64,000 nucleotides of DNA from Argonema galeatum A003/A1. Lineage in GTDB: Bacteria > Cyanobacteriota > Cyanobacteriia > Cyanobacteriales > Aerosakkonemataceae. Shown one piece after another: positions 36,196-43,823 of the stretch (within the stretch, counting starts at the first letter, position 1; each line of letters starts with the position of its first letter). The stretch spans positions 591,917-655,916 of the forward strand of contig NZ_JAIQZM010000001.1 of NCBI RefSeq assembly GCF_023333595.1, written 5' to 3'. The notes below the pieces were generated by a model. That model was not told the DNA's origin and did no database searches. It saw only the letters and a program-made list of their open reading frames with translations. Both the position numbers and the translations under genes were made by a program.

Positions 36196-36366
36196 GCTAG
36201 GCTAAGCCTGGTTTTCTCCGATATCGAAAAGCGAGATGCCTGACATACTTGAGCAACTTGCGGTATTTTGTTCATATCAGCCCAGTTCGTTAAAACGAAG
36301 ATCGAGTAGCCTATAGAAGTTGAGTCATTTGCGCGATAGAATTATAAGTTGGTCAAAACAAAGGCT

Positions 36367-36912
36367 ATGATTATAAACGCAACCATTAATGATGCGAATG
36401 AAATCGCTCGCATTCATGTCGAGGCATGGCGTGCCGCCTACAAAGGAATTGTTCCTGACTCCTATCTTCTGAACTTGTCTATTGAAAAAAGAACAAAGAA
36501 TTGGCATAATGCACTCTCGAAATCAACAAATGGGACAATGCTTGCATTAAATCAGAGCGATAGAATTGTTGGCTGGGTATCCTTTGGTTCATGTCGCGAC
36601 GATGATGGGATGGGTATAGGTGAAATAAACGCGATTTACCTATTGCCCGATCATTGGGGAAAGAAAATTGGAAAAGAACTGATGATTTTTGCTGAAAGTG
36701 AACTTACCAATATGGGCTATAAGGTAATAACCCTCTGGGTACTTGAATTAAATCATAGGGCTAGACGATTTTACGAAAAACTAGGATATAAATATGATGG
36801 CACCGCAAAAAAGCATAATTTTGATGGCCTTGTTTTGGATGAATACAGATATAGAAAAACTGCCCAACAAGGCGATGCACTCGAAGAGCTAAGGGAGGAC
36901 GAGGATTCATGA
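36367..36912 (+). CDS. GNAT N-acetyltransferase
   Basis: A 181-residue acetyltransferase with GNAT motifs: EIARIHVEAWRAAYKGIVP at the N-terminus, the acetyl-CoA site LLPDHWGKKIGKELM (Q/RxxGxG/A form) and LWVLELNHRARRFYEKLGYK in the second half. It resembles phosphinothricin/RimI-like acetyltransferases; the substrate is unknown. ATG at 36367 is preferred to a TTG at 36349. Its stop overlaps the next short frame by an ATGA. Confidence 0.9.
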   Translation: MIINATINDANEIARIHVEAWRAAYKGIVPDSYLLNLSIEKRTKNWHNALSKSTNGTMLALNQSDRIVGWVSFGSCRDDDGMGIGEINAIYLLPDHWGKKIGKELMIFAESELTNMGYKVITLWVLELNHRARRFYEKLGYKYDGTAKKHNFDGLVLDEYRYRKTAQQGDALEELREDEDS

Positions 36913-37070
36913 GTCGAGCCAGCATGATTATTCAATGGTCTGATGAATATATCACCTATAATCTTGGCTCAAACGTGGACAGATTTGGAGCGATTCGAGA
37001 TCGAAACGATCGCAGCGTTGATTTCAAAACTAAAGGTGGTTTGAATTATGGAAGCATCAACAACGATTAG
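36909..37070 (+). pseudogene. HicB-like remnant
   Basis: A 53-codon frame opening with MSRASMIIQWSDEYITYNLG. HicB antitoxins begin with very similar sequence (MIIQWSDEDxxY), after which this frame loses resemblance. An alternative frame in the same region reads AQTWTDLERFEIETIAALISKL up to a stop. Both are probably debris of a frameshifted antitoxin gene. It starts inside the stop of the acetyltransferase. Confidence 0.35.
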
Positions 37071-37491
37071 AAAAATGATGGCTGGTAACAAAATAGTTGT
37101 GCCATCCTATCAGCGTGCGTACTCATGGGATACCCCCGTTGAGAAGACAGACAGGAATACTCAGATTGATGTATTTCTGTCAGACTTGGAAGAATACAGT
37201 AAAAGCAATGTAGATAGTCCGTATTATTTTGGTCACTTTCTTTTTGAGGCAAAAAATCAAGAATTTTATGTGATAGACGGGCAACAGCGTCTGACAACCA
37301 TTGTTATATTTTTTTCTGCTCTTTTTGCAAAGCTGAAAACTATAAAAAATCTGAGCGAGGATGAAGAAACCTGTTATGAGGACATAGTTAAACGGCGCAG
37401 TACAATACGCTTTTCCACTGTGGATTACGACAAATGGAATTGCGCCCAATTAGAACTGAAACCGACTATCAGGAAGCCCTTCGAGAGATAG
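37048..37491 (+). pseudogene. Truncated DUF262 (GmrS-like) gene
   Basis: The first 115 codons carry DUF262 motifs: VVPSYQRAYSWD, YYFGHFLFEAK and YVIDGQQRLTTIVIFFSALF, the signature of GmrSD-type modification-dependent restriction proteins, normally 500-700 residues. After about codon 127 the frame runs out of phase into the HigA-like antitoxin, so the protein is cut off and its tail is not DUF262. The likely cause is a deletion that joined the two genes near 37430. Confidence 0.75.
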
Positions 37492-37811
37492 AGTTACTAT
37501 TTAATGCCGCCCCAAACACTCCTGAGTACGATCGATTAGATATACTCAGCACCTTAGTGGAAGCCTACGAGAAGAAACAGATTCCGATTGCAATCCCCGA
37601 TCCGATCGAAGCGATTCATTATTACATGGAAACTCGTGGATGGTCTCGTCGCGATCTGGAGCCATGTCTCGGTAGTCGGGCTAGGGTATCTGAGGTGTTA
37701 TCTCGTAAACGTTCCTTGACCTTGGAGATGATTCGGAAGTTGAATCAAGAACTGGGGATTCCCGCTGAGATTCTTATCCAACCCTACGAGTCGGTACAAA
37801 TCCCCGCGTAA
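37434..37811 (+). CDS. HigA-like antitoxin (orphan)
   Basis: A 125-residue protein with the HigA opening (ELRPIRTETDYQEALREIE) and an XRE helix-turn-helix (GWSRRDLEPCLGSRARVSEVLSRKRSLTLEMIRKLNQELG). HigA normally sits downstream of its toxin HigB, but here the space upstream is the end of a DUF262 fragment, so the toxin appears deleted. The start ATG lies inside the DUF262 frame. Whether it is expressed or now regulates another locus is unknown. Confidence 0.78.
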   Translation: MELRPIRTETDYQEALREIELLFNAAPNTPEYDRLDILSTLVEAYEKKQIPIAIPDPIEAIHYYMETRGWSRRDLEPCLGSRARVSEVLSRKRSLTLEMIRKLNQELGIPAEILIQPYESVQIPA

Positions 37812-37938
37812 CAATCGCAACTTGGTATAATCCCGAATCATGATCAACCACCTTGGGCCCACTCAGGACTAGGCTCAACTTGCCTGCAAGCAACGATAAT
37901 GGATAGGATACCGTTTTCATTGTCAGAGTGTGGTAGCT

Positions 37939-38175
37939 ATGACTGAGTTGCTTGAACGTGCGATCGCCCAGTTGAAGACTTTGCCTACTGATGAGCAAGA
38001 TGCGATCGCGGCTCGTCTCCTTGCTGAAATGGAAGATGAGCGGACATGGAAGACTAAGTTTGAATCTACGACTGACGATCAGTGGGATCGGATAGCTGAG
38101 ATGGTGCGTCAAGAAATTGCTGTCGGCGATATCGCTCCTTTAGCTGACGTTTTCCCCTCTAAGTCTGAGCCATGA
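37939..38175 (+). CDS. Type II antitoxin partner of RelE-like gene
   Basis: A 78-residue protein, MTELLERAIAQLKTLPTDEQ and AARLLAEMEDERTW, with the helical layout of small antitoxins that precede RelE/ParE toxins in cyanobacteria. ATG at 37939; a GTG three codons earlier is possible. It overlaps the next gene by four bases (ATGA). Its function would be to block the RelE-like toxin, though that toxin looks damaged. Confidence 0.7.
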   Translation: MTELLERAIAQLKTLPTDEQDAIAARLLAEMEDERTWKTKFESTTDDQWDRIAEMVRQEIAVGDIAPLADVFPSKSEP

Positions 38176-38489
38176 AATCAAGTGTCACGAAAGCATTTCG
38201 CAAGAAACTTGATGAGCTTCCTGCATCAGTTCAAGAGCAAGCTGGCAAAGCTTATGCTCTTTGGCGTTCAGACCCCTACCACAATAGTCTTCAGTTCAAA
38301 CGGGTTAGCCAGCGCCAGCCAATTTATTCGGCTCGTGTTAGTTTGGACTACCGAGTTCTTGGCTTGTTGGAGGACGATCGCACAAACCCCCTATCAATAA
38401 CCGGACGTTGGTGTAAAATCTCCTCAGCCGCCAGAAAGGCTATATGCGCGATCGACTTTCACGACAAAACTGCGGCAATCCAGAACTAG
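38172..38489 (+). CDS. RelE-like toxin with replaced C-terminus
   Basis: A 105-residue frame. Residues 1-68 match RelE-type mRNA interferases (KSSVTKAFRKKLDELPASVQEQ, SLQFKRVSQRQPIYSARVSLDYRVLGLLEDD). After that the normal end (a WFWIGxH-like strand) is missing; instead the frame enters a dispersed repeat (38375-38502) and ends in RTNPLSITGRWCKISSAARKA. The repeat appears again at 40368-40493. The toxin probably lost its active-site residues. Confidence 0.72.
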   Translation: MKSSVTKAFRKKLDELPASVQEQAGKAYALWRSDPYHNSLQFKRVSQRQPIYSARVSLDYRVLGLLEDDRTNPLSITGRWCKISSAARKAICAIDFHDKTAAIQN

Positions 38490-38502
38490 AAAGCGTACTA
38501 TA
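38375..38502 (+). repeat. Direct repeat left of the R-M cassette
   Basis: About 85-90% identical by eye over 128 bases to 40368-40493 (CGATCGCACAAACCCC, then ATCTCCTCAGCCGCCAGAAA). The pair encloses exactly the restriction-modification genes. This copy forms the end of the RelE-like frame. Confidence 0.85.
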
Positions 38503-38531
38503 AGTATTATGTTGAGTGATTTTTCCAACAA

Positions 38532-39473
38532 ATGACAAAACCTCCCTTAAATGAAGTATTGATTGGTGACTGTCGTGAAGTGATGAAGTCACTGCCAGAA
38601 AATTACGTTTCTGCCTGTATCACCGATCCACCTTATAACTATGAATTTATTGGTCACAAATGGGATAACTCAGAAATTCAAAGGCGTATGGAAAGAATCA
38701 ATAGTAAGGAAAATAAAACGCTTGTCAAGAACATTCCCTATGGCAGCGGTTTAGCTGGTGGAGTCAGAAACGAAAGATGGTATGAAAGGAATCGTAACAA
38801 CATTCTGGATTATGAGAAGTGGTGCTTCGAGTGGGGTGAGGAGCTTTTTCGGATCTGCAAACCTGGTGCGACAGTTTTAGTTTTTAACAGCACGCGAACT
38901 GTTGCTCACGTACAAGTGGCACTTGAAAGTGCTGGGTTCTATGCGAGAGATATTGTTGTTTATAAAAGACCAAGTGGCATCCCTAAAGGTGTCAACATTA
39001 AGCAACAGTTGGAGAAGAAAGGATATGAAAATTCAGAGAAATGGGATGGTTGGCACAGTTGTCTGAGAAATGAATGGGAAGCAATTTGTGTGCTTCAAAA
39101 ACCACTTGTCAATAATTATCTAGAAACTTTATTAGAGTACGGTACTGGTCTTTTTTACACTAAAGATAATTTCGGTGGTTTTCAATCAAATATTCTAGAG
39201 GGTATACAACGCGATAAAACCGAAGATTTTAATGTTCATTGCACAGTGAAACCAATTGCCCTAATGAGAAAGTTGGTAGAAATATTTGTGCCACGTTTGG
39301 ACGACTCTATTCTCATCGATCCTTTTGCGGGGTCAGGAACTACATTGCTGGCGGCAAAGGAACTTGGCATTAGTTATGTTGGAGTTGAAATAGTACCTGA
39401 CTACATAGAAATCATTAACAAACGCCTTGATAATTTCAGCGGTTTACAGGGAATTCTCCCACTCTTTCAGTGA
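38532..39473 (+). CDS. DNA methyltransferase of a type II R-M system
   Basis: A 313-residue amino-methyltransferase (N6-adenine or N4-cytosine). Motif IV, TDPPYNY (31-37), comes before motif I, DPFAGSGTT (about residue 265), which is the beta-class order. The region between (about 140-200) should hold the target-recognition part. It is convergent with the restriction endonuclease gene, overlapping it by 38 bases. Its job is to protect host sites cut by the partner. ATG at 38532. Confidence 0.9.
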   Translation: MTKPPLNEVLIGDCREVMKSLPENYVSACITDPPYNYEFIGHKWDNSEIQRRMERINSKENKTLVKNIPYGSGLAGGVRNERWYERNRNNILDYEKWCFEWGEELFRICKPGATVLVFNSTRTVAHVQVALESAGFYARDIVVYKRPSGIPKGVNIKQQLEKKGYENSEKWDGWHSCLRNEWEAICVLQKPLVNNYLETLLEYGTGLFYTKDNFGGFQSNILEGIQRDKTEDFNVHCTVKPIALMRKLVEIFVPRLDDSILIDPFAGSGTTLLAAKELGISYVGVEIVPDYIEIINKRLDNFSGLQGILPLFQ

Positions 39474-39987
39474 GAAATGATTTTAAATCAAAGCCGCTTA
39501 TGCTTTGTATGAATTCAAATGAAGCGTCACCAGTATAAACTTTCCAAGTCCCTACTAGACAGGCCGTAATAGCTGCGGCTAAATTATCTTCTCTGAGAAT
39601 CAAGATAATTGGTTCATAGTTATGAGTACGAAGTAGTGGGCCGTAAGATTTAAATTTTTTAAGTGTTCCAGAATCTCCTGATCCAATACGGTATTTTGTA
39701 TCTATCGCGTATCCATCAACAATCAGGTCACATGGTTCATCGCTACCCACTCTAAATGCTGGCTGAAAGCCACTGCAATATGCTTTACATATTTCAATAA
39801 CTAACAATTGCCAACACATACCTAGCTCACGTCCCCAATACTGCTTATTTTCTTTTTTGATTATGGGAGAAATGCCAAACACATCCATTAAAAGATCGTG
39901 ATCTTCATTTTCTTCTGCATAAACCTTGGCAACAAATGACTTTTGATATCTTGCTAAAATTTGTTCGAGTTTTCTTTCAGTCATCAT
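39436..39987 (-). CDS. Type II restriction endonuclease, PD-(D/E)XK type
   Basis: A 183-residue protein with a PD-(D/E)XK-like core: DEPCDLIVDGYAIDTKYRIGS, in which a first Asp is followed about ten residues later by DTK (about residues 82-104). That site is typical of type II endonucleases, although the sequence does not suggest a named family and its recognition site cannot be inferred. It is convergent with the methyltransferase gene and overlaps the controller gene by 11 bases, the standard C-R arrangement. Starts at 39987 or 39984. Confidence 0.8.
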   Translation of the reverse strand: MMTERKLEQILARYQKSFVAKVYAEENEDHDLLMDVFGISPIIKKENKQYWGRELGMCWQLLVIEICKAYCSGFQPAFRVGSDEPCDLIVDGYAIDTKYRIGSGDSGTLKKFKSYGPLLRTHNYEPIILILREDNLAAAITACLVGTWKVYTGDASFEFIQSISGFDLKSFLTERVGEFPVNR

Positions 39988-40189
39988 CTGTTACCAGTTC
40001 AGCTAGGCTCACAGATAGTGCATTAGCTATTTTCTTGGCATTAAGGAGGGTTATGTTTCTTTCTCCTCGTTCAACCGAGCCAATATAAGTACGGTGTAAT
40101 TCAGATAGTTCTGCAAGCTGATCTTGCGAAAGATTTCTGAGATTTCTGAAATGTCTAACTCTCTTACCAAATTGCTCTGTAATATCCAT
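39977..40189 (-). CDS. R-M controller (C) protein, XRE type
   Basis: A 70-residue helix-turn-helix protein: VRHFRNLRNLSQDQLAELSELHRTYIGSVERGERNITLLN is the usual C-protein helix-turn-helix and dimer segment. In C-controlled R-M systems this protein binds tandem C-boxes to activate, then limit, its own operon and delay endonuclease expression. The ATG at 40189 is used because the frame upstream begins only with TTG at 40210. The gene overlaps the endonuclease gene start by 11 bases and has a matching operator upstream. Confidence 0.88.
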   Translation of the reverse strand: MDITEQFGKRVRHFRNLRNLSQDQLAELSELHRTYIGSVERGERNITLLNAKKIANALSVSLAELVTDDD

Positions 40190-40224
40190 AGAACGGTCAA
40201 GATTGAGCAACGATCATCATAAAC

Positions 40225-40258
40225 CGACAGACTATAAGTAGCGACAGACTATAAGTAG
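40225..40258 (-). promoter_or_regulatory. Tandem C-boxes (controller protein operator)
   Basis: A 17-base unit (CGACAGACTATAAGTAG) is repeated exactly twice in tandem. On the minus strand each reads CTACTTATAGTCTGTCG, close to the C-box GACTTATAGTCCGTG known from PvuII-type systems, and it lies 35 bases upstream of the C-gene ATG. Confidence 0.82.
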
Positions 40259-40367
40259 CATTAGATATAGCGAGTCTGATATCTTTGTGGCGTGGCGGTA
40301 TAGTCGCATCACAAATCGATGGGCTAGCCCAAAGCTCATCTGCTGGGGGTTCTCGCGCCTCTAAGGC

Positions 40368-40493
40368 CGATCGCACAAACCCCATATCAACAACCGGATG
40401 TTGGTCTAAAATCTCCTCAGCCGCCAGAAAGGCCATATGTGCGATCGACAAAAGGAAAAACTGCGCTAATCCAGAAGTATAAAAGATACTATA
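40368..40493 (+). repeat. Direct repeat right of the R-M cassette
   Basis: Partner of 38375-38502 in the same orientation. It lies outside the C-box and controller gene, so the two repeats bracket the R-M system. On the minus strand it keeps a frame reading AHMAFLAAEEIL, also found in the left copy, but most differences between copies change amino acids. Confidence 0.85.
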
Positions 40494-40905
40494 CCGCAAA
40501 TCGCCGAGACTGGAAAATTTTGATCATTTTCTTGAGTAAAACTTGACCTTGAGAAGCTTGTTGAAAAGCTGTAAAAATTTGCACAAGCTATCTCGCACGC
40601 AGTATAAAACTCCATATCCATTGAGGTTGTGGCTGTCTAACAATCTGGTTGTACACCGACCGTATTGAGTTGGTCGGTTGAGTTCGAGAGGTTGTCTGCG
40701 GCAGGTGAACGGGGTCGTTCTGCCGCTTGCCTTTCCGGTGGTGGCAGTGGTTTAGAGATGATCTGTTTGATATTCAGGGTTAAGATGACAAAGACCTTTT
40801 TCTCTGAAACAGATTTCCTTTCGTTTGAACACAATACAGACCATCACAATTTATAAAGCAACCCAAAAGGGAAAAGGAGAGGATCGCACCCTAAATTCCC
40901 TCTCA
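40494..40905. other. Gap with no supported gene
   Basis: About 410 bases between the R-M cassette and a small gene. It contains a GC-richer patch (40625-40750, GGTCGTTCTGCCGCTTGCC) with frames on both strands that look like decayed coding sequence but do not match a family that I recognise. No tRNA or repeat array is visible. Confidence 0.4.
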
Positions 40906-41109
40906 CTACTCAGGGAAATCGGTAATCACCCATTGGGGTGGCTGCATACGTTTCTTTCTCACAGCTTCATCAGCCATCTCCAGCATTTTATCCAACGAAG
41001 TCTCTTGGATGAAACTTGACGCCGTTGATACATATTCCCGATGGGGACATTTATCACCCAAAACGCAGCCATTGACGCAGGCTTCAGCGCAGTTCACAGT
41101 AACTTCCAC
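40906..41109 (-). CDS. Conserved Cys-rich small protein
   Basis: A 67-residue protein with four cysteines near the N-terminus (VNCAEACVNGCVLGDKCPHREY) that could bind a metal, followed by TSLDKMLEMADEAVRKKRMQPP. It looks like a small conserved cyanobacterial family of unknown role (recognised from memory, not searched). The start is GTG with AAAGGAG upstream. It stands alone beside the YjbQ gene. Confidence 0.7.
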   Translation of the reverse strand: MEVTVNCAEACVNGCVLGDKCPHREYVSTASSFIQETSLDKMLEMADEAVRKKRMQPPQWVITDFPE

Positions 41110-41214
41110 AGCAATCTCCTTTCTCTCATTCTCTGTTACGATCGGCAGACGAATTGTTCAGCTTCATTCGCAAAAAAGCTGTCGCCTACCTAAATTTTAC
41201 CGTTACAAATGAGT

Positions 41215-41655
41215 TTAGATCCCGCTTATTTGGACAAATACAGTCCTTTTCCGGGGGCCATCTAAATCAAAAAATAACACAGATTGCCATGTTCCTAATG
41301 CTAATTGTCCATCTACAACAGGAATTACTTCGCTGGTGCTTAGCATCATCGCCATGAGGTGAGAGTGAGCGTTCATAGGCTCATCATCGGGGATATTTTT
41401 TCTTAAATGCAGGTCGTTGTGTAAGTATTTATCTGATTCTGGCGCTAATTTTCCTAGATGTACTTTCACATCTTCTAGCAATCTTTCTTCGTTTTCGTTG
41501 ATTGCTAATGCTGTGGTCGTGTGTCGGGAGAATACCAAAACTTGACCATTTTTGATGGAATTGACCTGAAGCAGTTTCTCGATTTCAGGGGTAATGTTAT
41601 AGATGCCAATTCCCTTTTCTGTTTCTAGATAAATTATCTCGTTTATAATTTTCAT
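41215..41655 (-). CDS. YjbQ-family protein (UPF0047)
   Basis: A 146-residue YjbQ-type protein: SRHTTTALAINENEERLLEDV, HNDLHLRK, AHSHLMAMML and GTWQSVLFFDLDGPRKRTV cover the family's conserved His cluster, which probably binds a metal. Members have been reported to have weak thiamine-phosphate synthase-like activity, but the physiological role is unsure. The ATG at 41655 fits family length; the frame upstream adds eight residues. Confidence 0.9.
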   Translation of the reverse strand: MKIINEIIYLETEKGIGIYNITPEIEKLLQVNSIKNGQVLVFSRHTTTALAINENEERLLEDVKVHLGKLAPESDKYLHNDLHLRKNIPDDEPMNAHSHLMAMMLSTSEVIPVVDGQLALGTWQSVLFFDLDGPRKRTVFVQISGI

Positions 41656-41735
41656 TTTGTCAATTACCGCGAAAAGCACCGATTAATACAGATAGACATT
41701 ATATCACTGATGGTCTGCATCAAGAAAAATATTTT

Positions 41736-41807
41736 AACCACAGATGAACACAGTTAAACATAGATTAATCTAATCTTATCTGCGTTAATATGCGTGCATC
41801 TGTGGTT
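41736..41807. repeat. Hairpin related to MITE family 1 core
   Basis: Arms AACCACAGATG (41736-41746) and CATCTGTGGTT (41797-41807) surround sequence like TTATCTGCGTTAAT, which resembles the core of MITE family 1. A T-run follows the right arm. No terminal repeats are recognised. It may also act as terminator for the YjbQ gene. Confidence 0.5.
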
Positions 41808-41827
41808 TTTTAAATCAAGGAATATGC

Positions 41828-43531
41828 CTAACGCACGCCAAGCGATCGCAACCGATTAATAGCAGCAGCTAACTCGAATTGGCGGAAGATTGCTAAATCG
41901 CATTGAGGGAAAGGTGTCAAAATATCCAATCCTTGGGATTCGATATCCGCCATGACAAGAGTCAGAATTTCTGCTAATGTGCGTTTGCTATCTATGTATC
42001 GCCGCACTGCATAAACCATTGCAGCTGCGATCGCTCTCGATTGCGCGGTATCGATAATTTGTTCGACAGCTGATAAGTCGATATCTTCTGTACCAAAAAC
42101 CATCTCATCTACATCCCGAATTTTCAACCGCACTTGTTTCTGACGATAGCTGGGGTCAATGCTTTCTGGTAGCGGTATTCGTGCAGTAATTTGCCCGAAT
42201 TCTTGGCCACCTTCTGGAGTGCGTAGGTAGGTGTATTGTTGTGCGATCGCTTTTGCTTTTGCTGTCACATCTTCAGGTTGGAAATTCTGCATCGCGATTA
42301 CTGTATCCGCAACTTCAAAGTAATCGCCACTACCACCCATCACCAAAATTGTAGATACGCCGTAATCTGTATATAACTGTCGCACTTTATCAATAAATGG
42401 CGTAATCGGTTCCTTATCTTTGGCAATAAGTGCTTGCATTCTTTTGTCGCGGATCATAAAATTGGTAGCAGCAGTATCTTCATCCACCAACAGGACTTTG
42501 GCACCAGTTTCCAACGCTTCCATAATGTTGGCCGCTTGTGATGTGCTACCGCTAGCATTAGTTGTCGAGAAGTTGGTTGTAGATTTGCCTTGGGGAAGAT
42601 GGTTAATAAAAGGAGAAATATCTACACCAACAATACTCCTTCCATCTTCGGCTCGAATTTTCACCGCTGCTGGATGCGTTACCGCAAACTCTCGTCCATC
42701 GTTAGGAATATGGTTGTAAACTCCTAATTCAATTGCTCTCAGCAATGTGGATTTACCGTGATATCCACCGCCGACAATCAAAGTTATTCCTGCTGGTACA
42801 CCCATACCAACAATTAAACCTTGATTGGGACAATTGAATTCAACTTGCAACGATTTTGGGGATTGAAATGCTACGGCTTGACTTTGCAAAGGTTGGTCAT
42901 CGACGCCGCTGCGTCGTGGTAAAATTGCACCATTGGGAATGAAAGCAACTAAACCCCGTTCTGCTAATTGCTGCCTCAACCAATCTGCATCCTCAACTGT
43001 TTCTACATGACGTTGAATTTTTTGAGGATCTAGGTGAGAATATTTAAGGGTTCGGTCAACAAGCTGAGGTATTTGTTCGCAGAGCATTTCGGCAGCTTGT
43101 AGCCCCAAGATGCGTCGCCCACCTGCGGGTAAACCGACAACAAACCGCACTTCAACTAATTCATCGTCGATTAAAACAGAACTGCGTTCTAAAACTTCTT
43201 GTCCTGTACGGACAATTCCAATTAAACCGCTGTTTCCGGTGCCGCGTCTCTTGCTGATACTATGGGCATAGTTATCAAACTGACGAGTTAGGTAATCGCG
43301 CAGTGCGATCGCACTGCTTTTGGTTTGATATAGTTGATGGGGAAAACCAGCGATTTCCCCCGAAACCTTTACCCGCACGTGACTGGGGGAGGCGAATGGA
43401 TCTCCCTGAGTGCGATCGATCGATAAAGTGAAGTCGGGAAATTCGTAGCTTCCTTCAGTATCTCGGTAAGCTTTATAACCACGACCATCTAATTGTAGTA
43501 GCTGCTGACGCAATTTTTCTTGATTAGCCAT
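41828..43531 (-). CDS. ABC-class ATPase (COG3044 type)
   Basis: A 567-residue predicted ATPase of the ABC class. The Walker A motif is VGGGYHGKSTLLRAIE and an acidic Walker B-like stretch is VLLVDEDTAATNFMIRD; the N-terminal half (about 1-210) contains the family's DIDRTQGDPFASPS-like element and GRRILGLQAAEML. This family has no membrane domain and no assigned substrate, so a chaperone-like or nucleotide-dependent regulatory role is only inferred. It stands alone on the minus strand next to ycf46 (plus). Confidence 0.84.
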   Translation of the reverse strand: MANQEKLRQQLLQLDGRGYKAYRDTEGSYEFPDFTLSIDRTQGDPFASPSHVRVKVSGEIAGFPHQLYQTKSSAIALRDYLTRQFDNYAHSISKRRGTGNSGLIGIVRTGQEVLERSSVLIDDELVEVRFVVGLPAGGRRILGLQAAEMLCEQIPQLVDRTLKYSHLDPQKIQRHVETVEDADWLRQQLAERGLVAFIPNGAILPRRSGVDDQPLQSQAVAFQSPKSLQVEFNCPNQGLIVGMGVPAGITLIVGGGYHGKSTLLRAIELGVYNHIPNDGREFAVTHPAAVKIRAEDGRSIVGVDISPFINHLPQGKSTTNFSTTNASGSTSQAANIMEALETGAKVLLVDEDTAATNFMIRDKRMQALIAKDKEPITPFIDKVRQLYTDYGVSTILVMGGSGDYFEVADTVIAMQNFQPEDVTAKAKAIAQQYTYLRTPEGGQEFGQITARIPLPESIDPSYRQKQVRLKIRDVDEMVFGTEDIDLSAVEQIIDTAQSRAIAAAMVYAVRRYIDSKRTLAEILTLVMADIESQGLDILTPFPQCDLAIFRQFELAAAINRLRSLGVR

Positions 43532-43561
43532 AAATAAAGCGATCGCTCTCTATATTAAGGA

Positions 43562-43638
43562 GGAGGCAGCGCCTCCCTTCCCGCGTGACCAGGTTGAACT
43601 TGGTCACGAGAAGATCGAGAATAACGAGGCTCTGCCTC
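43562..43638. repeat. Hairpin group upstream of ycf46
   Basis: Three adjacent inverted repeats: GGAGGC-AGC-GCCTCC (43562-43576), CGTGACCA-GGTTGAACT-TGGTCACG (43584-43608) and a GAGGC-type hairpin at 43626-43638. They lie in the divergent gap between the ABC-class ATPase gene and ycf46. Such GGAGGCAGAGCCTCC sequences recur in filamentous cyanobacteria. No gene fits here. Confidence 0.6.
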
Positions 43639-43823
43639 TTGTTGAGAAAGGTGCAATATCTCAGTTTTAAGATTCACGCTATGCTAATTGCAGTATGCGT
43701 ATGCGCCTATCCATAGCGTACCGTAGCCATATTATGTTGAATATGTCATACTACAAGAATACTTATGTTTGTATTACGCAGGAGCGGCGTGCGGGGTCAA
43801 CTAGCGCCTGAAGGGAAGATAAG

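Noticed and set aside
31615-40493. An integrated prophage as the origin of the island
   Set aside because: No integrase, capsid, terminase or tail gene is visible, and no tRNA-derived attachment site is seen.
40197-40499. Minus-strand frame across the right direct repeat
   Set aside because: Differences between repeat copies mostly change amino acids, so there is no sign of selection on protein. The C-box also lies inside it.
40637-40834. Opposed frames on both strands in the 40494-40905 gap
   Set aside because: Neither matches a family; the GC-rich patch is probably decayed sequence.
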